A stretch of 64,000 nucleotides of DNA from Solwaraspora sp. WMMD791 (GTDB taxonomy: Bacteria; Actinomycetota; Actinomycetes; Mycobacteriales; Micromonosporaceae), in the NCBI RefSeq assembly GCF_029581195.1, contig NZ_CP120737.1, positions 6,239,001 through 6,303,000 of the forward strand, written 5' to 3'. The position numbers and the translations under genes were made by a program. Below are positions 44,333 to 53,496 of this stretch, one piece after another. Position 1 is the first letter of the stretch, and every line of letters begins with the position of its first letter. Below the pieces are notes generated by a model. The model worked only from the letters and a program-made list of their open reading frames with translations. It had not been told where the DNA came from and searched no databases.

Positions 44333-45457
44333 ATGAAGGCGACCCGTGTACTCGCCGCCGGCGCACTCTCCGTGGCGATGATGGCCACGATCGGTGCTGG
44401 TGCCGCTGCCCTCGCCCACCCCGGTCGGCCCGGCGCCGGCCCGCCGACCGGCGGTCCGCCCGTCGGCGAGCAGACCCTGCGTGACCTGGCGAAATGGAAC
44501 AAGCTGCAGGTCGGCGCGGCGGTCGACATGACCGCGCTCGCCGAGGACGACACCTACCGCGACACGATCGCCGCCCAGTTTTCCAGCGTCACGGCCGAGA
44601 ACGTCATGAAATGGGAGACCCTGGAGCCGGTCCGTGGCGAGCGCGACTACGGACCCGCCGACGACCTGGTCGACTTCGCCCGCCGCAACAAGCAGGTGGT
44701 CCGCGGACACGTCCTGGTCTGGCACAACCAGAACCCGGCCTGGCTCACCGAGGGCGTCGAGTCGGGTGAGATCGGCCCGACCGAGCTGCGGCAGATCCTG
44801 CGCGACCACATCACCGACACCGTCCGTCACTTCAAGGGTCGTATCCACCAGTGGGACGTGGCCAACGAGATCTTCGACGACAACGCCGAACTGCGCGACA
44901 CCATCTGGCTGCGCGAGCTGGGCCCGTCGTACATCGCCGACGCGTTCCGCTGGGCGCACCGGGCCGACCCGAGCGCCAAGCTGTTCCTCAACGACTACAA
45001 CGTGGAGGGGATCAGCGCCAAGAGCACCGCCTACTACGACCTGGTCCGGGAGCTGCGCCGGCAGAAGGTTCCGGTGCACGGCATGGGGATCCAGGGCCAC
45101 CTCGGCGCCCAGTACGGCTTCTGGTCGGCGACCGCCGTGGCCGAGAACCTGCGCCGATTCGAGGCGCTCGGGTTGGAGACCGCCGTCACCGAGGCCGACG
45201 TGCGGATGCCGATGCCGACCGACGTGTTCAAGTTGCAGGCCCAGGCGCAGGGCTTCAACACCCTGCTGCAGGGCTGCCTGCTGGCCACCCGGTGCCACTC
45301 GTTCACCTTCTGGGGCGTCACCGACAAGTACTCCTGGGTGCCCGACTGGTTCGAAGGCGAAGGCGCGGCCAACATCTACGACGAGCAGTACCAGCCGAAG
45401 CCGGCGTACGACGCGGTGCGCGCGACGTTGGCGATGGCGGCCCCGCCCGGCCGGTGA
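44333..45457 (+). CDS. Secreted GH10 endo-1,4-beta-xylanase
   Basis: Extracellular xylanase of 374 residues. A signal peptide covers residues 1-28, followed by a Pro/Gly-rich stretch and one GH10 barrel (~50-370). Conserved sites are K-W-E-T-L-E-P (93-99), G-H-V-L-V-W-H-N-Q (125-133), the acid/base glutamate in W-D-V-A-N-E (Glu179) and the nucleophile in A-V-T-E-A-D-V (Glu287). F-T-F-W-G-V-T-D closes the barrel. Unlike the esterase, CotH and GH6 proteins nearby, it has no carbohydrate-binding module. The ATG at 44333 follows GGAAGG; an upstream in-frame start at 44279 would spoil the signal peptide. Cleaves internal bonds of xylan. Confidence 0.95.
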   Translation: MKATRVLAAGALSVAMMATIGAGAAALAHPGRPGAGPPTGGPPVGEQTLRDLAKWNKLQVGAAVDMTALAEDDTYRDTIAAQFSSVTAENVMKWETLEPVRGERDYGPADDLVDFARRNKQVVRGHVLVWHNQNPAWLTEGVESGEIGPTELRQILRDHITDTVRHFKGRIHQWDVANEIFDDNAELRDTIWLRELGPSYIADAFRWAHRADPSAKLFLNDYNVEGISAKSTAYYDLVRELRRQKVPVHGMGIQGHLGAQYGFWSATAVAENLRRFEALGLETAVTEADVRMPMPTDVFKLQAQAQGFNTLLQGCLLATRCHSFTFWGVTDKYSWVPDWFEGEGAANIYDEQYQPKPAYDAVRATLAMAAPPGR

Positions 45458-45519
45458 CGACGGCACAGCCGTACTGGTTGACCGCTCCATCCTGGAGCCG
45501 TAATCTTTGCGACAAGTAG

Positions 45520-45553
45520 CCGAAAATACCGGCTCAGATCCCGGAATTTTCGG
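45520..45553. promoter_or_regulatory. AT-rich-core inverted repeat after the xylanase
   Basis: CCGAAAATACCGG (45520-45532) and CCGGAATTTTCGG (45541-45553) pair at 12 of 13 positions around 8 bases. It may end xylanase transcription. Its arm also resembles the GGAAATACCCG arm upstream of the xylanase, so a regulator site for the following gene is equally possible. Confidence 0.5.
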
Positions 45554-45663
45554 TGGCTACCACCGGCTGCGGGTGCCCTGGCGAACTCCGACCCCCGTCA
45601 GGGCCCCGCAGCCGGCGCTCTCCTCAGCCGGTCCAACCCCCTGTCACCCGGTCAACCGGCCGC

Positions 45664-45680
45664 GCGATCGGGCCGATCGC
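45664..45680. promoter_or_regulatory. GCGATCGG palindrome upstream of the deacetylase
   Basis: GCGATCGG and CCGATCGC flank one central G, an 8-bp perfect inverted repeat 36 bp before the deacetylase ATG. Possible operator; nothing identifies the protein. Confidence 0.3.
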
Positions 45681-45716
45681 CGGGTTTGCCACCCACGCAA
45701 CGGGTAGTCCCCTGGG

Positions 45717-46568
45717 ATGACGGCCTCCGGCGCGCCGGCGGGCACCGCCCTGCCGGTGCTGATGTACCACTCGGTCTCGGTGATCGACTCCGGCCCGCTG
45801 CGGTCGCTCGCCGTCGGCCCGACCCGGTTCGCCGAACAGCTCGCCGCGCTCGCCGACGCCGGATACCGGATGGTCGGTCTCAGCGCCGCGCTCGACCAGC
45901 TCGACGCCGACGCCGCTGCGGACCGCGACCGGGACCGCGACCCGCCGGGTCCGCCGCTGGTCGCCCTCACCTTCGACGACGGGTACGCCGATTTTCTCAC
46001 CCGTGCGCTGCCGCTGCTCGACGCCGCCGGCGCCAGCGCCACCCTGTACCCGTCGGTGGGGCACCTGGGGGAGTCCGCCGACTGGCTGGGGCAGTGGGCC
46101 GCCGACTTCGGGCCGCTGCTGGACTGGGCGCAACTGACCGAGGTGGCCGACTCCGGGCGCGTCGAGGTCGGCTCGCACGGGTGGTGGCACCATCCGCTCG
46201 ACGTACTGCCCCCGCATCGGGCCACCGCCGAGATCACCGCGGCCCGGGACCGGCTCGAACAACACATCGGCCGCCCCGTCCGGTCGTTCTGCTACCCGCA
46301 CGGCTACCACGACTGGCGGGTCCGGGCGGCGGTCCGACGTGCCGGGCACGACAACGCCTGCGAGGTCGGCCGACGCCGCTACCGGCGAGGCGACCGGCGG
46401 CTCGCCGTACCCCGGTTGCTGCCCACCGACGACCATGACGCCGACGCGCTGCTCGACCTGGTCCGCACCGGCGGTCCCCGGATGATGCCGCAGGCCAAGC
46501 GGCTGGCGCAGCCGGCGTGGCGGTTCACCCGCCGGGTCGCCCGCCGGGCCGGCCGGCAGTTGAAATGA
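45717..46568 (+). CDS. Polysaccharide deacetylase (NodB/CE4-type) family protein
   Basis: Protein of 283 residues. It starts with L-P-V-L-M-Y-H-S-V, has the NodB motif T-F-D-D-G (85-89) and the metal ligands H154-x3-H158 in S-H-G-W-W-H-H, then C-Y-P-H-G-Y. Family members remove N- or O-acetyl groups from cell-wall or exopolysaccharide sugars using a metal ion. No signal peptide is evident, so it may act inside the cell or leave by another route. It is followed by the GH16 gene after 13 bp and faces the exopolysaccharide operon, which suggests a role in polymer modification. Confidence 0.88.
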   Translation: MTASGAPAGTALPVLMYHSVSVIDSGPLRSLAVGPTRFAEQLAALADAGYRMVGLSAALDQLDADAAADRDRDRDPPGPPLVALTFDDGYADFLTRALPLLDAAGASATLYPSVGHLGESADWLGQWAADFGPLLDWAQLTEVADSGRVEVGSHGWWHHPLDVLPPHRATAEITAARDRLEQHIGRPVRSFCYPHGYHDWRVRAAVRRAGHDNACEVGRRRYRRGDRRLAVPRLLPTDDHDADALLDLVRTGGPRMMPQAKRLAQPAWRFTRRVARRAGRQLK

Positions 46569-46581
46569 GCGGCGACCGACC

Positions 46582-47475
46582 ATGAGCGGCGACCGACCGT
46601 GGTGGCGGCGCGGCGCCCCGCTGGCCGTCGCCGCCCTGCTCGCCGCCGTGGTGCTGACTCTCGGCGTCGCGGTGCCGCTGCTGCGGCACGGCACCGGACC
46701 CGCCGACGACCCCCGGACCGACGGTACGGGCGTGCCGCCGGCCGGCCCGCCACCCACCTCGTCGCAAGGAGCCGGCACGATGAACCCGTCCGGAGTGGCC
46801 CTGCCCCGTGGTGACCTGCCCGGCTGGCGGCAGATCTTCGTCGACGACTTCACCGGCAGCGCGTTGAGCGACGACTGGTTCGCCTACTCCGGTCAGCCCG
46901 ACGGTGACCCGGGCGGCTGGTTCGACCCCGGGCACGTCTCGGTCGGCGGCGGGATGCTGACCATCGGCGGCTGGCGGGAGGCCGACCGGGACAACCTCTA
47001 CGTCACCGGCGGCATCTCCAACCGGTGGGCGCTGACCCGCACCTACGGCCGCTACGACATCCGGTTCCGGATGGACCAGGGCACCGGGATCGCGTACGCC
47101 CTGCTGCTCTGGCCGGGCGACAACGTCTACCCGCCGGAGATCGACATCGCCGAGGACAACGGCAAGGGCCGGGACCGGATGTACGGCGTCCTGCACCCGG
47201 TCACCGGTGTCCCGGTCGAACGCAGCGTGCCCGGGGACTTCACCCGCTGGCACACCGTCGGGCTGGAGTGGACCCCGGGAAAGCTGGTCTACACGCTCGA
47301 CGGTGCGCCGTGGGCGACGCTCACCGGCGACCAGGTGCCGGACGAGCCGATGGCGCTCGCCCTGCAGTCCCAGGCCTGGTACTGCGGCCACACCTGGGAG
47401 GCGTGCCCGGACGAGACCACCCCGGACGTGGTGAACCTCCAGGTCGACTGGGTCGCCATCTACGCCCCGGACTGA
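46582..47475 (+). CDS. GH16-family beta-glucanase-like protein
   Basis: Protein of 297 residues. One membrane segment near residues 12-34 acts as an anchor or signal, followed by a Pro/Gly/Ser linker (40-70) and a concanavalin-like GH16 domain (~75-297). The catalytic motif is E-I-D-I-A-E (Glu186, Asp188, Glu191), the standard ExDxxE layout, preceded by A-Y-A-L-L-L-W-P-G. GH16 enzymes cut beta-1,3/1,4 glucans, galactans and similar chains, or remodel the cell's own polysaccharide. It lies 13 bp after the deacetylase and converges, 6 bp apart, on the exopolysaccharide operon, so processing of that polymer is possible. Confidence 0.88.
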   Translation: MSGDRPWWRRGAPLAVAALLAAVVLTLGVAVPLLRHGTGPADDPRTDGTGVPPAGPPPTSSQGAGTMNPSGVALPRGDLPGWRQIFVDDFTGSALSDDWFAYSGQPDGDPGGWFDPGHVSVGGGMLTIGGWREADRDNLYVTGGISNRWALTRTYGRYDIRFRMDQGTGIAYALLLWPGDNVYPPEIDIAEDNGKGRDRMYGVLHPVTGVPVERSVPGDFTRWHTVGLEWTPGKLVYTLDGAPWATLTGDQVPDEPMALALQSQAWYCGHTWEACPDETTPDVVNLQVDWVAIYAPD

Positions 47476-47481
47476 TCCCCG

Positions 47482-49794
47482 TCAGCCGGTGTAGCGGTAG
47501 ACGGTGACGTCGTCGCTGCGCTGGAACACCGACCAGCCGTCCCTGCCGTCGAGCAGCTGCTCGAGGCGGTCCAGCGAGCCGGGCGGGAAGTAGCCGAAGT
47601 AGTCCGACTGCCGCCGCATCCCGTCGCTGACCACCAGGTACGCAGGCTCACCGTCGAACGACCGCAGAAACTCCTCGATCGTCGGCAGGTGCTCGCCGTC
47701 GAGCGCCGCGCCGCGCAGCTGCGCGCCGACGACCAGATCCGGTTCCCCGGCCGGCACGTCGGTGTTGAATTCGGGGTACGCCCCCGTCAGCCGGCTCGGG
47801 AAGTTCGACGTCGCGACAGCGATCGTGGCACCCGGCTCGGCGGTGGCGTACAGCTGGCGGGCGGCGGCGACCTCGTCGCTGCTCTGCCGGTCCACGCTCA
47901 GCTGACCGTGCCGGCCCTGCACGGTGCCGAGCGCGAAGCCGCCGAGCGCCACCGCCACCGCGACGGCCGCGACCGGACCCAGCCACCTTCGGCCCGGTGC
48001 TGCCCCGGCGCGACCAGCCAGTCGGTGGGCGCGCTGGTCGGCCCGGTCGACCAGCGCCGCGGCGATGAGGTAGGCACACCACGGCGCGGAGAACAGGAAC
48101 ACCCGGTAGATCGCCTCGCCGCCGTAGCTCTGCCCGGCGAGCAGCAGGAACGGCGTCGCCGCCAGCAGCGCCGGCACCAGCACGGTACGCAGTCGCCGCC
48201 GGTACGACAGCACCGCCAGCACGGTCAGTGCCCAGACGGTCAGCGCCAGGGTCCGCACCACGACCGCCGAGAACGCCTGACCGGTGGAGCCCCAACCATC
48301 GGCGTTACCGGCCGCGTTGGCGAAGATGTCGAAGCCGTCGAAGACCCCGAACGCCTCGGCCACGAACCCGAACCGGGGCAGCAGGTAGCCCAGCACGATC
48401 CCGCCCATCGCCAGCGGCAGCCACCGGGGCCGGACCGCCCCGACCACGGTGAGCACCGCTACCTGCGCCACCACCAGGTACGGCGACAGCTGGTGGGCGG
48501 CGGTCAGTACGGCGAGCAGCCCCAGCGCGGCCAGCACCGCCCCGACGGTCCGGCGTCGCCGCGTCGGCGAGCCGGCGAGCCGCCCGGCGACGTCCGGCGC
48601 CGACGCGGCGACGGCCGACCCGGGGCGCAGCCAGGTCAGCACCACCAGCAGGACGCCGAGGCTGAGCAGGAATCCGAGGGCCTGCGGGGAGAGGTAGTCC
48701 TCCTCGACCCAGTTGACGGCGACGAACCCGAAGACGGTCAGGTACGCCACCCGCCGGTCGCCGGAGAGGGTCCGGGCGATCGCGTACAGCACCGGGGCGA
48801 CGGCCAGGTTGAAGAAGACCGGCGACCAGTCGGCCAGGGTCGCCGGGGCGATCCCGCCGACCGCGCCGAGCTGGGCGGCACCGGCGAACAGGGCCGGCCA
48901 CTGCTGGTAGATGTCCTGGGCGGCGCCGACCGGGTTACCGGCCCCGATGTACTCGATCACCCCGAGGTGCTTGTACGTCCAGGCGTACTGCGGCTCGTCG
49001 AGCAGCAGCGGGGTCGTGCCGTGCAGCAGCGCGACCAGCGCCACCAGGTAGCCGGCCGCCGCCACGCCCCGCCCGGTGTCGCGGCGCAGGCCGGCGAGCG
49101 CGGTGACGAAGCCGCCGACGGTCACCGCCAGCGCGGCGACGTACACCGGACTGATGGTGCCGAGCAGTCCGAAACCGCCCACCTCGGTCAGATCGGTACG
49201 GACGAGAGCGATCACCCACAGGGTGACGGCGACGCCGAGCACCGCCGCGTGCGCCAGGATCGGCCGTACGGCCGCTGCCGCCCGCCGCACGGGGCCGCCC
49301 GCCGCCGATCGCCCCACGCGCCCGGCCACGCGGGCGGCCGCCCGCTGCCGGCGGGTCCGGACCAGCGCCGTCGCGCAGGCGACCGCGACCGCCGTGGCCA
49401 GCGCCGCGACCGTCGCCTGCGGCTGCCACCAGCCGGCCCAGACCGACCCGGTGGCCACGGCGGCGTACCCGGCGAGGCTGGCCAGCACGGTCAGCGCCCA
49501 GCGGGTCGCCGCCGGCCGTACGGTGACGTGGCTGAGCAGGGCGGCACCCGGGCCGAGGACGGCGAACGCGACGGCCGCCGGGGCCTGCACCGGCCCGCCG
49601 ACCGCCAGCCCGAGCAGCGCCAGCGCCGCGACCGCCAGACCGGTGTACGCCTGACCGGCCATCGCGGCGGTAGGGGCGGCGGCATCGGCGGCACGCGGGC
49701 CGAGGGCGCCGGCCGCAGCGGCGCCGGCCGCAGCGGGGTCGGCCGCAGCGGGGTCGGTCAGCGGGCGGACAGGACGCAGGGCGAGATCGGTCAT
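47482..49794 (-). CDS. Large multi-pass membrane protein of polysaccharide operon
   Basis: Protein of 770 residues. After an Ala/Pro-rich N-terminus (~45 residues), there are about fourteen or more hydrophobic segments to roughly residue 640, then a soluble C-terminal domain of ~120 residues (A-T-S-N-F-P-S-R-L-T-G-A-Y-P-E-F-N). The topology recalls GT-C-type glycosyltransferases or polymerases of surface polysaccharides; no firm catalytic motif is assigned. Its ATG overlaps the flippase stop (ATGA). As the last gene of the operon it may polymerise or ligate the exported glycan, an inference from position and topology. Confidence 0.78.
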   Translation of the reverse strand: MTDLALRPVRPLTDPAAADPAAAGAAAAGALGPRAADAAAPTAAMAGQAYTGLAVAALALLGLAVGGPVQAPAAVAFAVLGPGAALLSHVTVRPAATRWALTVLASLAGYAAVATGSVWAGWWQPQATVAALATAVAVACATALVRTRRQRAAARVAGRVGRSAAGGPVRRAAAAVRPILAHAAVLGVAVTLWVIALVRTDLTEVGGFGLLGTISPVYVAALAVTVGGFVTALAGLRRDTGRGVAAAGYLVALVALLHGTTPLLLDEPQYAWTYKHLGVIEYIGAGNPVGAAQDIYQQWPALFAGAAQLGAVGGIAPATLADWSPVFFNLAVAPVLYAIARTLSGDRRVAYLTVFGFVAVNWVEEDYLSPQALGFLLSLGVLLVVLTWLRPGSAVAASAPDVAGRLAGSPTRRRRTVGAVLAALGLLAVLTAAHQLSPYLVVAQVAVLTVVGAVRPRWLPLAMGGIVLGYLLPRFGFVAEAFGVFDGFDIFANAAGNADGWGSTGQAFSAVVVRTLALTVWALTVLAVLSYRRRLRTVLVPALLAATPFLLLAGQSYGGEAIYRVFLFSAPWCAYLIAAALVDRADQRAHRLAGRAGAAPGRRWLGPVAAVAVAVALGGFALGTVQGRHGQLSVDRQSSDEVAAARQLYATAEPGATIAVATSNFPSRLTGAYPEFNTDVPAGEPDLVVGAQLRGAALDGEHLPTIEEFLRSFDGEPAYLVVSDGMRRQSDYFGYFPPGSLDRLEQLLDGRDGWSVFQRSDDVTVYRYTG

Positions 49795-51176
49795 CCGGCA
49801 CCTCCGGTGACGGTGGTAGCGGTCTCGGTGCGGGCGGGACGTGCCGCCCAGGTCGGCGTGGCGGTGCCGTCGTCGGCAGCGTCAGTGGTCGCCCGGTAGC
49901 GGCGGACCAGGCCGGGGAGCAGCACGGCAGCTACTGCGGCCTGCGCCAAACACAGCGCCCCGGCCGGCGCGATGATTCCGACCGTGGGCAGCCCGAACCA
50001 GGTCAGCAGCAGGAACGCGGCGATACCGGCGGACTGCACGCCGACCACCGGCCACATCCGTTTCTCCATCATCGCGAACGCGCAGGCCAGCAGGATGACC
50101 CCGGTGAACGGCAGCGACAGCCCGACCAGGCGCAGCGTGGCGGCGCCCTCGGCGGCGTACTCGCCACCGAGCAGCCCCAGCAGCGGGCCGGCGGCCCCGC
50201 TCAGTACCGCCGCGCCGGGCACCACCACCACGGCGACCAGCAGGAACGCCCGGTTGACGTGGGCGCGGGCAGCGGAGGCGTCACTGGACGCGGTCACCAC
50301 GAACGAGGTGACGACGTTCCACAGCAGGGTGCTGCCGGCCACCCCGATCGTCCAGGGGATGTAGAAGTAGGCGCTCGCGGTCGCCCCCAGCACGCCGGCC
50401 ACCATCACCGGCGGCAGGAAGGCGACGGCGTTGGTGAGCAGCCCGTTGACGTACTCGGCCGAGGCGAAGCCGAGCAGCTCCCGGCGGTCCGGGGCGGGGG
50501 CCGCCGGCGCGGTGCGGGCGTGCGCCGGGGCCAGCCGGCGCAGCACCCACCAGTTGACCCCGAGCATCGTGACCAGCATCGGCGCCGTCCAGGCCAGCAG
50601 CATGCCGTCGCCGGCGGCGGTGCCGGCGAGCAGCGGCAGCAGCGCCAGTTTGGCGCTGGAGGCGATCACGTTCTTGACCGGTACGCTGCCGGCCCGGCGC
50701 AGCGCGGTGAGCACCCCGTCGGAGATGAAGAAGATCGCCGAGGCGAGGACGGCGACGACGAACACCAGTCGCTGCACCGGTGCCGGTCCGATGATGCCGC
50801 TGCCCAGCCCGAGCGCGAGGAAGCCGGTGCCGAGCAGCACCGCCATCGCCGCCGACGCGGCGTACCCGCCGAGGACGAGTCGCCGGGTGTGCCGGCCGGC
50901 ACCGGGTAGGAACCGCGCGTACAGGTTGATCAGGTTGAGTTGGGCGAGCCCGGCCAGCAGGGTCATCGCCGACACCGCCGCGGACGCCCGGCCGACCGCT
51001 TCCGGCGCGAACCAGCGGGCGGCGACCACCCAGAACACGAAGCCGAGGCCGGCGCTGGCGACCGTGGAGGTCATCAGCGCTGCGGCGCTGCGGATCAGCG
51101 CCGGCCGCCGGACCGCCGTCGCGGCGGTGCCGGCCGCCGGGCCGCCGCCGGTGGTGGTCGCGACGGCGGCGGTCAC
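49791..51176 (-). CDS. Polysaccharide flippase (Wzx/MOP-type)
   Basis: Protein of 461 residues with about twelve to fourteen membrane segments and short polar loops, as in MOP-superfamily lipid-linked oligosaccharide flippases. Typical is the N-terminal G-F-V-F-W-V-V-A-A-R-W-F-A-P-E-A-V-G, where the W-F-x-P-x-x-V-G stretch is common in oligosaccharide transporters. The GTG start overlaps the stop of the upstream glycosyltransferase gene, and its own stop overlaps the next start. It probably turns lipid-linked sugar units across the inner membrane. Confidence 0.85.
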   Translation of the reverse strand: MTAAVATTTGGGPAAGTAATAVRRPALIRSAAALMTSTVASAGLGFVFWVVAARWFAPEAVGRASAAVSAMTLLAGLAQLNLINLYARFLPGAGRHTRRLVLGGYAASAAMAVLLGTGFLALGLGSGIIGPAPVQRLVFVVAVLASAIFFISDGVLTALRRAGSVPVKNVIASSAKLALLPLLAGTAAGDGMLLAWTAPMLVTMLGVNWWVLRRLAPAHARTAPAAPAPDRRELLGFASAEYVNGLLTNAVAFLPPVMVAGVLGATASAYFYIPWTIGVAGSTLLWNVVTSFVVTASSDASAARAHVNRAFLLVAVVVVPGAAVLSGAAGPLLGLLGGEYAAEGAATLRLVGLSLPFTGVILLACAFAMMEKRMWPVVGVQSAGIAAFLLLTWFGLPTVGIIAPAGALCLAQAAVAAVLLPGLVRRYRATTDAADDGTATPTWAARPARTETATTVTGGAG

Positions 51177-52471
51177 GGCGTTCCCCGGTGGCGGCGGCGC
51201 AGCCGCCGGTCGGCCAGCCGGCTGCGCAGGTACGCGAACGGGCCGCGCGCCAGCCCGCGCCGGTTGGCACCGATGAGTTCCCGGGGGAAGTCGGCCTGCA
51301 GCCCGGCCAGCCGGTCGCCGCCGCCGAAGGTGTCCCGCAGCGCGGTCGGGGCCAGCCGCAGCAGCGGCCGGATCAGCCCCGGTTCACGCAGCAGCAGGCT
51401 GGTGTAGGCGGCGGTCAGGCCGGTGCCGTAGCCGACCAGCTGGTTGCGCAGGCTGGCCAGGTCGGGCCGGTGGTGGTGCCAGACCAGGGCGCTCGGCTGG
51501 TAGGCGACGGTGCCGCCGGCGAGCAGCACCTGCATCAGCGCCAGGGTGTCCTCCGAACCCATCGCCGGGGTGCCGGCACCGAGTGCGGTGTCGAAGCCAC
51601 CGATGTGTTCCAGCACGCCGGGGCGGAAGACCATGTTGCCGCCGGCGCCGAACGGGGGCAGCGGGTAGAGCGGGCTCTGCCGGTGCGCGGTGGCCGGGGA
51701 GAAGACGTCAGGTGTGAAGCCGCGGCCCTTGCTGTGGCCGCCGTACTGCTCGAACCACAGTTGGGCGTCGGTGGCCAGCTGGGCCGGCACGATGGCGCCG
51801 GTGACGACGTCGGCCTGCGGGTGGTCGGCGAAGGCGCGGGCGACCTCGGCGAGCCAGTGCGGGTCGGCGATCTCGTCGTCGTCGATCCAGGCGAGGATCT
51901 CGCCGGGGGCGGCGCGCAGCGCCCGGTTGCGGGCGTGCGACAACCCGGGCCGGGGTTCCCGTACGTAGTCGACCTCGGCGCGGCCGTCGACGGCGGCCCG
52001 GTCGGCGGCCTCGGCGGCGACCCGGGCGGTGTCGTCGCTGACCGGGGCGTTGTCCACGACCAGCACCCGGAACCGGGGATACTGCTGGTCGAGGACGCTG
52101 TCCAGGGTGCGGGTCAGGCCGTCGGGGCGTTCCCGGGTGCAGACGACGACGGTGATCGGCGGCGCGTCGGCGAGGACCTCGGCGCGCCGGGCCAGGTAGC
52201 CGGGTTCGGGTCGGGCCGCCGGCGGGATCTCGCGGTCGATGGCGGCGGCGAGGTCCGTCCCGGTCAACCCCTGCGGCGGTACGTCGAGCAGCAGTGCGCC
52301 GATCGGTTGGGTGAACTGGCGGACGAGCAGCCAGGCACGTTCCACCCGGCGGCCGTGTTCGTCGACGCCGAGGACGTCCGGTAGCCGGCTGGCGAGGTCC
52401 AGGTCGACGACGGTGGCCGGGACACGCCCGGGGGTGGTGACCGGGGTCGGCGGCAGGATGCGTGGGTTCAT
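51173..52471 (-). CDS. GT2 glycosyltransferase
   Basis: Protein of 432 residues. An N-terminal region of ~100 residues precedes a GT-A-fold domain starting P-P-I-T-V-V-V-C-T-R-E-R-P-D. Donor/metal site motif is A-W-I-D-D-D-E (D-D-D) near residue 190, with the later acceptor motif M-G-S-E-D-T-L-A near 320. An extended tail rich in Arg ends the protein. It most likely adds a sugar to a lipid-linked chain. Coupled by overlaps to the neighbouring glycosyltransferase and flippase genes; the ATG at 52471 overlaps the preceding stop. Confidence 0.88.
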   Translation of the reverse strand: MNPRILPPTPVTTPGRVPATVVDLDLASRLPDVLGVDEHGRRVERAWLLVRQFTQPIGALLLDVPPQGLTGTDLAAAIDREIPPAARPEPGYLARRAEVLADAPPITVVVCTRERPDGLTRTLDSVLDQQYPRFRVLVVDNAPVSDDTARVAAEAADRAAVDGRAEVDYVREPRPGLSHARNRALRAAPGEILAWIDDDEIADPHWLAEVARAFADHPQADVVTGAIVPAQLATDAQLWFEQYGGHSKGRGFTPDVFSPATAHRQSPLYPLPPFGAGGNMVFRPGVLEHIGGFDTALGAGTPAMGSEDTLALMQVLLAGGTVAYQPSALVWHHHRPDLASLRNQLVGYGTGLTAAYTSLLLREPGLIRPLLRLAPTALRDTFGGGDRLAGLQADFPRELIGANRRGLARGPFAYLRSRLADRRLRRRHRGTP

Positions 52472-53493
52472 CGCTGTGCTCCGATCGTGGGTCGGGTGGT
52501 CGCGGCGGTCCCGGCCGGTGTCGTCCCGGTCGGCGGGGTGGTCCGGGTCGAGGGCCGGGCCGACACGGCGGTCTCGGTCAGTGCGCCGGCTGCGGCGGCG
52601 GCCGTACCGGCCAGGATCGCGCCGACCCGGGCGGCGTGCCGGCGGGCGGCACCGCGCCCGCGACCGGCGCCACGCACCGCCGCGCCGGCCTCGCGGCGCA
52701 GCGCCCGGGGCAGGGTGCGCCGCAGGTAGTCCTGTTCGGCACCGAGGCTCGGCGCGCCGTCGAGCAGCGCGGCCATCGCGATCTTGCCGCGCCCTTCGGC
52801 GAAGCACCGCCGCAGGAAGTACCGGAAGGTGCTGTGGCTGGCGGGCACGCCGTGCGAGATCATCGCCTGCGGTACGTACCACCACCGGCCACCGGTGACC
52901 GCGCTCATCCGTAGGCAGAGCTCGGTGTCCTCGGGGCGGGCCCGGTCGCCGACCTTGCCGAATCCGGTGCGGAAGCCGCCGGCCTGGCGAAACGCGGTCC
53001 TGCGTACGGCCATGCTGGCGGACCAGACGTTGCGCACCGGGCCGGGGCGGTCGGGCTGGCCGGCGTACGAGCCGCCGACGGCCCAGCGGAACTCGTCGGG
53101 GAACCACTCGGGTTGCCGCTGCTGCCAGGCGGGTGCGATGCCCCCGCCGGCGCCGATCACCGACGGGTCGTCGAAGGCGGCGACCAGCCCGGCGAGCCAG
53201 CCGGGGTGGGCCACGACGTCGTCGTCGCAGAAGACGACCAGGTCGCCGTGGGCGTGCTCGGCACCGGTGTTGCGGTTGCCGGAGACGCCGCGCTGGTAGG
53301 CGTTGGCGAGCACGGTGACGTCGGGCAGTTCCCGGGTGATCCGGTCGGCGAGCGCCGGGTGGTGGTCGACCACGACGATGATCTCGTCCGGGGCCGGGTC
53401 CTGCCGGCGGACCGAGTCGACGGCGGCGTGCAGGCCGGCGAGCCGGTCGGGGTGGTGGGTGGGTACGACGACACTGACGGTCGGTGTCGGCAT
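52468..53493 (-). CDS. GT2 glycosyltransferase
   Basis: Protein of 341 residues with a GT-A fold. It opens P-T-V-S-V-V-V-P-T-H-H-P-D, has the nucleotide-sugar site V-V-F-C-D-D-D-V-V near residue 90 and the acceptor-side motif A-R-P-E-D-T-E-L-C-L-R-M near 185. The last ~80 residues are Ala/Arg/Thr/Pro-rich, probably a flexible tail or peripheral membrane segment. The first operon gene ends 3 bp before its start and the next overlaps it by 4 bp. Sugar specificity cannot be read from sequence. Confidence 0.88.
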   Translation of the reverse strand: MPTPTVSVVVPTHHPDRLAGLHAAVDSVRRQDPAPDEIIVVVDHHPALADRITRELPDVTVLANAYQRGVSGNRNTGAEHAHGDLVVFCDDDVVAHPGWLAGLVAAFDDPSVIGAGGGIAPAWQQRQPEWFPDEFRWAVGGSYAGQPDRPGPVRNVWSASMAVRRTAFRQAGGFRTGFGKVGDRARPEDTELCLRMSAVTGGRWWYVPQAMISHGVPASHSTFRYFLRRCFAEGRGKIAMAALLDGAPSLGAEQDYLRRTLPRALRREAGAAVRGAGRGRGAARRHAARVGAILAGTAAAAAGALTETAVSARPSTRTTPPTGTTPAGTAATTRPTIGAQR

Positions 53494-53496
53494 GGC

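Noticed and set aside
47689-49899. 736-codon plus-strand frame opposite the membrane protein
   Set aside because: Composed mostly of R, G, Q, P and H; a shadow of the minus-strand membrane gene, which has real membrane segments.
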